A DNA stretch of 6,230 nt, taken from positions 1-6,230 of the forward strand of contig JAQICK010000228.1 in NCBI GenBank assembly GCA_027858595.1, in the 5' to 3' direction. Every line of letters begins with the position of its first letter. The stretch's first letter is position 1. The position numbers were made by a program, and so were the translations under genes. Under the pieces are notes generated by a model. That model made no database searches. It had not been told where the DNA came from and saw only the letters and a list, made by a program, of their open reading frames with translations. The stretch is from Melioribacteraceae bacterium. Its GTDB lineage: Bacteria > Bacteroidota > Ignavibacteria > Ignavibacteriales > Melioribacteraceae. Shown here one piece after another: positions 1 through 4,789 of the stretch.

Positions 1-144
1 AAAACTATTCAGAATAAAAACATTTACATCTGGTAAGGGTTTATTTTTCGAATCAACAACAACACCCTTAATAGCAACTTTATTTTGCGCAGCCAATGTA
101 ACAGTTAATAGAATAGTAATAATTATATATAATAGTGTTTTCAT
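1..144 (-). CDS. Secreted CarboxypepD_reg-like protein, N-terminal part only (possible TonB-dependent receptor)
   Basis: Reading the minus strand from the ATG at 144 gives 48 open codons that run off the left edge of the window. The protein starts with a signal peptide (MKTLLYIIITILLTVTLAAQ, probable cleavage after about residue 19). It continues with KGVVVDSKNKPLPDVNVFI, the typical first strand pair of a carboxypeptidase-regulatory-like beta-sandwich (G-x-V-x-D...PLP-x-V-x-V). In Bacteroidota-type genomes this domain most often opens TonB-dependent outer-membrane receptors, but it also opens other secreted or surface proteins, and the deciding part lies outside the window. The start lies 20 nt after the stop of the TPR/DUF2141 gene, so co-transcription is likely. 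The only ribosome-binding signal is a weak purine run (AAGAAAAGAAA). The secreted CarboxypepD_reg assignment is fairly secure; the receptor identity is inference. Confidence 0.72.
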   Translation of the reverse strand, partial: MKTLLYIIITILLTVTLAAQNKVAIKGVVVDSKNKPLPDVNVFILNSF

Positions 145-164
145 AATTTCTTTTCTTAAGATTA

Positions 165-1322
165 TTATTCAATTTCAATCGAGATAGTTGTTGTTATATC
201 TTTAACAATAAACTTTGCATCTTCATATTCTGCGGGACCAAAACTACCTCTTGCATTATTAGAAAAGCCATAGCCCTCAGTTGGAATACCGAACATTCCA
301 GTTCCTAACTCCTTATCATTGTCTTCATCGTGGAATGCCGAAACCGCATATTCTCCAAATGGTAAATCATTAAATTCTACCGTAGCAATATTTCCTTTAA
401 TTTTTGATGTAATTCTTTTAAATGGTTTATCATCTGAATAGTTCTCTGAAGAATTACTTAATGCTACCCTTACTGTCCCTTCATCGCTATCAAAACCAGT
501 GAAATTTATTATTAGTTTACCAACAGAATTATTTGAAACGTTTTGTTTGGCTGGTTCCTCTTTTTCCAATTCTGGTAGTAGTTTATACTTTACATAAACA
601 TATTCAGGGACGATGCTTAAAACTTTTTCATAAGTTTTTTTAGCTTCAACAATGTTTTTGTTCTTGTAGTGTGCTTTCCCTAATGATGTGAGTGATTCCA
701 AATAACCCCATGAAGGTAATTTTTCATTTTTTTCATTTTCAAATATTTGTACGCTTTTTTCATATTCTTTTATTGCTCCGCTAACACTTCCGCCAAAAAA
801 TTCTGGTGTGTTTACTAACATCTGACCCCTTACGATATGTGTTCTTGGATTTTTAGGATTTATTTCTAATGCATCATCAAGAAGCGAATGAATTTTGGGA
901 GTCAGGACTTGACCCGCTGAATGATCAACTGCCAGCTTCATCATATAAATTGCAGCTAACAATGTATTTGCCTCTGAAACCAATAGTTCTTTTTCTATTA
1001 AATTTTTGCAACCATCAATTGCAACCTCCATATATTGATTCATTTTCTTTTTATCTTTATTAACCATTGCGACAAGAACTAACCTATATTCTGAATAAGC
1101 TTTGTAGTAACTAAGCAAAGCATCATCTTCATATTGTGCTAACATTCTTTCACACATACCCCGTGATTTATGGTATAATCCTTCGTCAAACTTTAGAAAT
1201 GCTTCATCTGAAGTTGCTTTAATCTTAGCAATGTTTTGATTGTAGACATCATCTTTGGATAATAGATTTTGGGTAAATAAAAGTGTGATGATTATTGTGA
1301 TTATGGTTAGTTGTTTTTTCAT
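165..1322 (-). CDS. Secreted TPR protein with C-terminal DUF2141 domain
   Basis: This 385-residue protein opens with a signal peptide (MKKQLTIITIIITLLFTQ, hydrophobic to about residue 21), so it should act in the periplasm or at the outer membrane. Residues 30-250 are helical with TPR-like repeats, clearest at 151-195 (ALEINPKNPR...AIKEYEKSVQIF) and 214-241 (LGKAHYKNKN...YEKVLSIVPEY). Residues 268-385 match the DUF2141 pattern: a beta-rich start, LPFGEYAVSAFHDEDNDKEL at about 320-339, then GIPTEGYGFSNNA and FGPAEYEDAKF. DUF2141 has no established biochemical function; a surface or scaffold role is inference. An ATG four codons upstream (1334) is in frame, but the ATG at 1322 has a GGAG six bases away and begins the signal peptide directly, so I prefer it. 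A copy of the cassette's palindromic motif lies 24 bp upstream. The CarboxypepD_reg-like gene follows after 20 bp. Confidence 0.85.
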   Translation of the reverse strand: MKKQLTIITIIITLLFTQNLLSKDDVYNQNIAKIKATSDEAFLKFDEGLYHKSRGMCERMLAQYEDDALLSYYKAYSEYRLVLVAMVNKDKKKMNQYMEVAIDGCKNLIEKELLVSEANTLLAAIYMMKLAVDHSAGQVLTPKIHSLLDDALEINPKNPRTHIVRGQMLVNTPEFFGGSVSGAIKEYEKSVQIFENEKNEKLPSWGYLESLTSLGKAHYKNKNIVEAKKTYEKVLSIVPEYVYVKYKLLPELEKEEPAKQNVSNNSVGKLIINFTGFDSDEGTVRVALSNSSENYSDDKPFKRITSKIKGNIATVEFNDLPFGEYAVSAFHDEDNDKELGTGMFGIPTEGYGFSNNARGSFGPAEYEDAKFIVKDITTTISIEIE

Positions 1323-1328
1323 TTCTTG

Positions 1329-1332
1329 CTCC
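1329..1332 (-). promoter_or_regulatory. Ribosome-binding site selecting the start at 1322
   Basis: GGAG on the minus strand lies six bases before the ATG at 1322, a standard Shine-Dalgarno spacing. It falls inside the first codons that would be used by the alternative ATG at 1334, which has no such element in front of it. This favours the shorter protein of 385 residues. Confidence 0.65.
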
Positions 1333-1340
1333 ATTATGTT

Positions 1341-1370
1341 ATTAAAGTGCTTTATTCTTTAAAGTAACAA
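1341..1370 (-). promoter_or_regulatory. Candidate sigma70-like promoter of the TPR/DUF2141 gene
   Basis: On the minus strand TTGTTA (1370-1365) and TTTAAT (1346-1341) are 18 bp apart, matching the -35 and -10 consensus at four and five of six positions. The predicted start near 1334 would leave a leader of about 12 nt containing the GGAG. The palindrome-like motif fills the spacer between the two boxes, where a bound regulator would block polymerase. In such AT-rich DNA a chance match is possible, and transcription could instead simply read through from the regulator gene, since no terminator separates them. Confidence 0.35.
1347..1367. promoter_or_regulatory. Second, imperfect copy of the cassette operator motif
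   Basis: These 21 bases match the perfect palindrome at 2294-2314 at 17 of 21 positions, including the whole left arm GTGCTTTAT. The right arm is degenerate (TTAAAGTAA against ATAAAGCAC) but keeps the central TAAAG. The motif ends 24 bp before the TPR/DUF2141 start, close to the 18 bp seen for the other copy. Position and similarity suggest a weaker site for the same DNA-binding protein, most simply the winged-helix regulator encoded between the two copies. Confidence 0.55.
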
Positions 1371-1383
1371 ATTAAAAAAAATG

Positions 1384-1680
1384 CTATTTGTTGATTAATT
1401 TTTCTAACCGTTCTACATATAGTCGAAATGCTTCCTGACCTTTTTTACTTAATCTATATGATGTTACTGGTTTTTTATTTATAAATTCTTTTCTCACAAA
1501 AACATACCCCGCTTCATCCAATTTTTTTAAGTGAACGGATAAATTACCATCAGTTGTTTTCACCTTTTCTTTCAAAAATTTAAACTCTGCCTCATCCACT
1601 GCAATTAAAACAGATATAATTGCTAATCTAATACGGGAATGTATTATATCGTCTAATTGCTGGTAATTAAATTCCTTCAT
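1384..1680 (-). CDS. Winged-helix transcriptional regulator (HTH_34 / ArsR-MarR-like)
   Basis: The 98-residue protein is a single winged-helix domain. Residues 12-30 (IIHSRIRLAIISVLIAVDE) form the first helix, 31-60 (FKFLKEKVKTTDGNLSVHLKKLDEAGYV) the helix-turn-helix with recognition helix around 44-54, and 61-77 (VRKEFINKKPVTSYRLS) the beta wing. A C-terminal helix (81-97) suits dimerisation. The pattern matches the 'winged helix DNA-binding domain' family common in Bacteroidota, whose ligands are mostly unknown; no metal-binding cysteine or histidine cluster is evident. Its start overlaps the end of the membrane-protein gene by 14 bp, implying translational coupling; a GAG lies five bases before the ATG. 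Because palindromes stand at the promoter of its own operon and before the next gene, autoregulation is the favoured role (inference). Confidence 0.85.
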   Translation of the reverse strand: MKEFNYQQLDDIIHSRIRLAIISVLIAVDEAEFKFLKEKVKTTDGNLSVHLKKLDEAGYVFVRKEFINKKPVTSYRLSKKGQEAFRLYVERLEKLINK

Positions 1681-2275
1681 TTTCGCTCAATTTTAATTTT
1701 TTCGATTCTCTGTTAAAAATAATACCGGGAATAATTTGGAAACAGATTATCATAGATGCCATCAGCAAGAGAGTATACAGATAGGGCCATAAAAACATTA
1801 TTATTGCTCCTGTCCACCACCCTGCTGATAATTTGGTTACCCAAGGCTTACCAAGAACAAAACCAGTAATAAAATAAGCAAGGCCTAAAATGGTTGATAC
1901 TAGCGGAGATATGAAAACACCATGATATGCACCGGAAAGACTACCGACAAAACCTAAGATGGTCATTGCAATACCACTACTAAACCAAACATGTCCTAAA
2001 ACGCGACCAGCAAAATTTCTATTTTTGGGTTGTTTTTTATTCTTATAAACTTGAATAAAAGAATAAATCCAACCAGATCCAATTACAACTATCCAGTTCC
2101 AGCCATAACTGAATTGATAATTAACTTTAATCCCAACATATGTTGATAGTAATCCTGTTACAATAATAAGACCCCAAACTATCATGCTTATACCATTATC
2201 TACCATCTTCTTTTTGGCATCTTGCATTATATTTTTTATAAATTCTAAATCTTCTATTGCTTTTTGATCAGTCAT
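1667..2275 (-). CDS. Six-segment integral membrane protein of unknown function, paired with the regulator
   Basis: The protein has 202 residues. A charged amphipathic N-terminal stretch (1-27, including LEFIKNIMQDAKKKMVDNG) precedes about six membrane segments: 29-49, 59-76, 96-113, 120-141, 150-170 and 171-187. The C-terminal tail is short and charged. I recognise no catalytic motif. The N-terminal pattern L-x-x-I-x-x-I-M-x-x-(A/S) followed by a glycine-rich first segment resembles small membrane proteins often encoded beside winged-helix regulators of this type in Bacteroidota; that is recollection, not a search. The reading frame extends to a GTG at 2314, but that codon lies inside the palindrome and near the predicted transcription start, whereas the ATG at 2275 has a GGAG five bases upstream. 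As first gene of the operon, coupled to the regulator, it may sense a membrane or envelope signal (inference). Confidence 0.78.
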   Translation of the reverse strand: MTDQKAIEDLEFIKNIMQDAKKKMVDNGISMIVWGLIIVTGLLSTYVGIKVNYQFSYGWNWIVVIGSGWIYSFIQVYKNKKQPKNRNFAGRVLGHVWFSSGIAMTILGFVGSLSGAYHGVFISPLVSTILGLAYFITGFVLGKPWVTKLSAGWWTGAIIMFLWPYLYTLLLMASMIICFQIIPGIIFNRESKKLKLSENEGI

Positions 2276-2280
2276 TTTTT

Positions 2281-2284
2281 CTCC
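2281..2284 (-). promoter_or_regulatory. Ribosome-binding site selecting the start at 2275
   Basis: GGAG on the minus strand is separated by five bases from the ATG at 2275. It lies downstream of the competing in-frame GTG at 2314, so it would be inside the coding sequence if that GTG were used. This supports the 202-residue product over a 215-residue one. Confidence 0.7.
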
Positions 2285-2293
2285 GGTTGCAAA

Positions 2294-2314
2294 GTGCTTT
2301 ATTTTATAAAGCAC
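2294..2314. promoter_or_regulatory. Perfect 9-3-9 palindrome, probable operator of the regulator operon
   Basis: GTGCTTTAT and ATAAAGCAC are exact reverse complements separated by TTT, which is the form expected for a dimeric winged-helix protein. On the minus strand the palindrome begins directly after the predicted -10 box and covers the predicted transcription start, then ends 18 bp before the membrane-protein ATG. Binding there should repress transcription. A degenerate copy stands before the TPR/DUF2141 gene. The palindrome is plainly present in the sequence; that the adjacent regulator binds it is inference. Confidence 0.75.
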
Positions 2315-2343
2315 AAGCTACAACAACAGATGTGTTTTGTCAA
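2315..2343 (-). promoter_or_regulatory. Sigma70-type promoter of the membrane protein-regulator operon
   Basis: On the minus strand a perfect TTGACA (2343-2338) is followed after 17 bp by TAGCTT (2320-2315), which keeps the key TA and final T of the -10 box. Transcription should begin near 2308, inside the palindrome at 2294-2314, giving a leader of about 33 nt with the GGAG near its end. A consensus -35, ideal spacing and an abutting operator together make this the best promoter call in the window. Confidence 0.65.
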
Positions 2344-2407
2344 GGGAAAGTTTACAAAATCTTTGGAAAGGTAAAAAATAGTGAATAAATTATTAGAATA
2401 ATATTGT

Positions 2408-2413
2408 TATAAT
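2408..2413 (+). promoter_or_regulatory. Possible -10 box for the helicase gene
   Basis: TATAAT matches the sigma70 -10 consensus exactly and lies in the divergent intergenic region about 110 bp before the preferred helicase start. No convincing -35 hexamer is found 16-18 bp upstream (the 17-bp position reads ATAAAT), and the region is so AT-rich that a chance match is plausible. Confidence 0.25.
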
Positions 2414-2521
2414 TTTTATCCATTCCAGAAAACAATATCTTTTAACTCAATAATTTTGAAAATAAATAAAATGATAGATTTAGAGTCTTGTGTCTCACGT
2501 CTCTATATCTTACATCTAAAT

Positions 2522-4000
2522 ATGAAAACACCTATAGAAATATTAAAACAATATTACGGATTTAGCGAATTCCGTGGTTTGCAGGAATCAATAATCACCA
2601 GACTTGTTGAAGAGCACAAACACTCACTGGTTTTAATGCCAACTGGTGGAGGAAAGTCGCTCATTTATCAAATTCCAGCATTAATTTTTGAAGGAGGAAC
2701 AATTGTAATTTCTCCGTTAATTGCTCTAATGCAAGACCAGGTTGATGCACTAAAAAAGAGAGAAATTCCAGCAGAGTTTATCAACTCAACCGTTTCAAGG
2801 GGAAATAGGGAAAAGCGATTACAAAATTTTGTGAAAGGAAAAATTAAACTTCTCTATGTCACACCAGAGCGCTTCAGAAAAAAGGAATTTGTTGCTGAAA
2901 TTAAAAAGGCAAAGATTTCACTTCTCGCTATTGATGAAGCACATTGTATTTCCGAGTGGGGGCATGACTTCCGTCCAGACTACTCGCGTATTGGTGAATT
3001 TAGAGAGCTGATTGGAAATCCATTAACAGTTGCTTTAACTGCTACTGCTACTTTGGATGTTCAGAAAGATATAATTAAAAAACTAAATTTAGCAGAAGAA
3101 GAAATTGAACTTTTTCATCAAGGAATTCAAAGACCAAATTTACGACTAGAAGCAAAAGATATTTGGGGCTACGACGATAAATTGGAAAAAATGCTTGAGG
3201 CTCTCGAAACCTTCAAGGGTAACACAATAATCTATTTTTCATTGATAAAAACTTTGGATGAGTTTTCTGGATATTTGCATAAAACAAAAATTGGACACTC
3301 CGTTTATCACGGCAAGTTGGACACTCACAGAAGAAAACAAGTTCAGCGACAATTTTTGAATAACGATAATCCTTCAGATTCCAACGGACAAATTATACTT
3401 GCAACAAATGCTTTTGGAATGGGAATAGACAAAGCAGATATTCGATTAATTATCCACGCTGAAATTCCCTCGTCTATTGAATCTTATTATCAAGAAATTG
3501 GTAGAGCAGGCCGTGATGGAAAAGACTCACTATGCCTTCTGCTTTATGATCAATCTGATTTATACACACAAATGGAGTTTATTAAGTGGAGTAATCCTTC
3601 CGCCGAATATTACCATCGTGTTTATAATATTTTAAGAAAGGACACGGATAAAATTAATTCAACTGGTGTCGATTTTATCCGTGAAGAGATGAGCTTTAAA
3701 GACAGAAGTGATTTTAGAGTTGAAACTGTTCTTTCCATGCTTGATAGATATGGTGTAACCAAAGGTTCTGTTGAAAATTCAAATATTGAGCTTGTATCTG
3801 AATTACATCCAAAATTAGAAAATGAATCACGATTAGAAAACAAGCTAATGAACGATAACAAAAAACTGCTTGCAATGGTAAATTATTTTAAAGAGGAAAA
3901 TTGCAGACGAATTTTTATTTCAGACTATTTTGGATTTCCTGGAGAAAAGCCTTGCGGAAATTGTGATTGTTGTAACCAATCGAATGGTAAACAGCAATAA
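2522..4000 (+). CDS. recQ: RecQ-family ATP-dependent DNA helicase, short form
   Basis: The 492-residue protein has the RecQ superfamily-2 core: motif 0 (FSEFRGLQ, 14-21), Walker A (MPTGGGKS, 39-46), motif Ia (SPLIALMQDQV, 64-74), DEAH (138-141) with the RecQ aromatic loop SEWGHDFRP (144-152), ALTATA (171-176), motif V (ATNAFGMGIDK, 294-304) and motif VI (QEIGRAGRDG, 324-333). C461, C478, C481 and C484 form the RecQ zinc module. About 130 residues separate motif VI from the first zinc cysteine, against roughly 50 in E. coli RecQ; the extra part includes a possible winged-helix-like stretch (358-415). The protein ends eight residues after the last cysteine, so the C-terminal RQC winged helix and HRDC domains are absent. 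Expected role: 3'-5' DNA unwinding in recombination and repair. The frame stays open back to TTG 2456 and ATG 2471, but residues before ATG 2522 resemble no RecQ; no Shine-Dalgarno decides the start. It is transcribed divergently from the regulator operon and has no functional partner nearby. Confidence 0.93.
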   Translation: MKTPIEILKQYYGFSEFRGLQESIITRLVEEHKHSLVLMPTGGGKSLIYQIPALIFEGGTIVISPLIALMQDQVDALKKREIPAEFINSTVSRGNREKRLQNFVKGKIKLLYVTPERFRKKEFVAEIKKAKISLLAIDEAHCISEWGHDFRPDYSRIGEFRELIGNPLTVALTATATLDVQKDIIKKLNLAEEEIELFHQGIQRPNLRLEAKDIWGYDDKLEKMLEALETFKGNTIIYFSLIKTLDEFSGYLHKTKIGHSVYHGKLDTHRRKQVQRQFLNNDNPSDSNGQIILATNAFGMGIDKADIRLIIHAEIPSSIESYYQEIGRAGRDGKDSLCLLLYDQSDLYTQMEFIKWSNPSAEYYHRVYNILRKDTDKINSTGVDFIREEMSFKDRSDFRVETVLSMLDRYGVTKGSVENSNIELVSELHPKLENESRLENKLMNDNKKLLAMVNYFKEENCRRIFISDYFGFPGEKPCGNCDCCNQSNGKQQ

Positions 4001-4026
4001 AAAATTGAATGGTATTATAAGAAAAT

Positions 4027-4101
4027 TGTCATTTCGAACGAATGTGAGAAATCTCCCAAATTTAAAAGATTTCTCACTCATAAAACGGGTTCGAAATGAC
4101 A
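4027..4101. repeat. Hairpin repeat A (REP/MITE-like, 75 bp)
   Basis: The outer arms TGTCATTTCGAAC (4027-4039) and GTTCGAAATGACA (4089-4101) are exact 13-bp reverse complements. Inside them GTGAGAAATCT (4044-4054) pairs exactly with AGATTTCTCAC (4067-4077) around a 12-nt loop, with an asymmetric internal loop between the two stems. It lies between two convergent genes, 27 bp after the helicase stop. A run of six T starts five bases after the outer stem (4107-4112), so the RNA form might also help end helicase transcription. Repeats with GTCATTTCGA...GAAATGAC ends are, to my knowledge, common in Bacteroidota and Ignavibacteriota genomes; copy number here cannot be judged from one window. Confidence 0.8.
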
Positions 4102-4156
4102 GACTCTTTTTTGTAATTTATTTGAGTTTTGCTCTTTGTAGTCTGAAGTTTACCAA

Positions 4157-4528
4157 TTAGTTTCTACCGAAAACTTCCTTTTCTCCATATACCGTAAACA
4201 AATTCTTAATTGGCTTAACTAACGCTTCAGCTCTCTCTTTTGTGTAATTTTCAAAGGCATTTCTTTGTTGTTCCACGGCAAAAGTTCTTATTGCTCTATA
4301 AATAATGATAGCAATATTGCTTTCGGCAACATAAATCTCTGCTGGAAGGGTAAAAATTAAATCAAGTGCTGCTGTTTCGGTAATACTTAACAATTCGTTA
4401 TCTGTTAAATCGGAAATACTAAATTCCTCTGGAAAAATGTCTGCTTTTTGAAGAGCTTGCAATTCTAAAACTATTTTCTCCTTTAAAAGAAGAACTGCTG
4501 CACTAGTTGGTATCCGAATTTCTATCAT
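4157..4528 (-). CDS. Uncharacterised 123-residue protein between two hairpin repeats
   Basis: I do not recognise this protein. It has no signal peptide or clear membrane segment and is predicted mostly helical and soluble. The N-terminal half contains an acidic stretch (FPEEFSISDLTDNELLSITE, about 32-51) and a hydrophobic stretch (LDLIFTLPAEIYV, about 56-68). The C-terminal half is richer in basic and aromatic residues (IYRAIRTFAVEQQRNAFENYTKERAEALVKPIKNLF, about 76-111). There is no cysteine or histidine, so metal binding is unlikely. The start is the ATG at 4528; an AGAG just upstream is too close for a good ribosome-binding site. No ORF on the opposite strand competes and the composition looks like a real protein. 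It converges on the helicase gene and is divergent from the transporter. Each flank carries a hairpin repeat, so it may be a stand-alone accessory gene (inference). Confidence 0.6.
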   Translation of the reverse strand: MIEIRIPTSAAVLLLKEKIVLELQALQKADIFPEEFSISDLTDNELLSITETAALDLIFTLPAEIYVAESNIAIIIYRAIRTFAVEQQRNAFENYTKERAEALVKPIKNLFTVYGEKEVFGRN

Positions 4529-4581
4529 GAGTCTCTATTTTATTTTGATTTTATTTCTAATAAGTTACTGAAATATTTATG

Positions 4582-4611
4582 AAATGTGAAACCAACAAAT
4601 CAATTGCTTAA
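4582..4611 (-). promoter_or_regulatory. Weak candidate promoter for the 123-residue gene
   Basis: On the minus strand TTGATT is followed after about 18 bp by TAAATA, roughly 55 bp before the ATG at 4528. The -35 matches at four of six positions and the -10 only loosely. The region is very AT-rich, so this is a tentative call; coordinates are approximate to a few bases. Confidence 0.2.
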
Positions 4612-4640
4612 TAAAACTGCTTAAATTGCTGGATTATTGT

Positions 4641-4714
4641 TGTCATTTCCGTATGCTCTTATCTGGAATCTCTCAATCCGAAAAGATTCCCAGTTGAAAC
4701 ATGTGGGAATGACA
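4641..4714. repeat. Hairpin repeat B (REP/MITE-like, 74 bp)
   Basis: Two 31-nt arms (4641-4671 and 4684-4714) enclose a 12-nt loop. Pairing is near perfect at the outer end (TGTCATTTCC against GGGAATGACA, one mismatch) and at the loop end (GGAATCT against AGATTCC), and imperfect in between. It shares with repeat A the TGTCATT/AATGACA ends, the AATCT/AGATT core, the 12-nt loop and the overall length, but the middle of each stem differs. It lies in the divergent region between the 123-residue gene and the transporter gene, about 75 bp before the transporter ATG. The matching design suggests two members or subfamilies of one dispersed repeat. Confidence 0.75.
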
Positions 4715-4760
4715 TTTGGTAAATTAAATTATATCTTCACAATTCATCACTCTTTCTTTC

Positions 4761-4768
4761 GTAAATTT
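4761..4768 (+). promoter_or_regulatory. Possible Bacteroidota-type -7 element for the transporter gene
   Basis: TAAATTTG matches the TAnnTTTG form of the -7 element used by the Bacteroidota housekeeping sigma factor and lies 21 bp before the transporter ATG at 4790. The expected TTTG-type -33 element is not evident about 20 bp upstream. Transcription starting a few bases after the element would give a leader of only about 15 nt, and the gene has no Shine-Dalgarno sequence. One partial element in AT-rich DNA is modest evidence. Confidence 0.33.
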
Positions 4769-4789
4769 GTGCATCAATTTTATTAAAAC

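Noticed and set aside
869..1063. 64-codon open frame on the plus strand
   Set aside because: It lies wholly inside the TPR/DUF2141 gene on the opposite strand, has no ribosome-binding site, and its product resembles no protein.
2456..2521. N-terminal extension of the helicase from TTG 2456 or ATG 2471
   Set aside because: The extra 17-22 residues (including IDLESCVSRLYILHLN) resemble no RecQ N-terminus and lack a ribosome-binding site, while ATG 2522 starts the usual short lead-in to motif 0. It cannot be fully excluded.
3622..3861. 79-codon open frame on the minus strand
   Set aside because: It is antisense to the C-terminal part of the helicase gene, whose frame is clearly coding, and its product is low-complexity and serine/leucine-rich.
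3930..4160. 76-codon plus-strand frame spanning the helicase end and hairpin repeat A
   Set aside because: It overlaps the zinc-module codons of the helicase gene in another frame and then translates the hairpin repeat; no start signal supports it.
4027..4714. Composite transposon carrying the 123-residue gene
   Set aside because: The two flanking hairpins differ in their stem sequences, no transposase is encoded between them, and no target-site duplication was seen, so a composite element is not supported.
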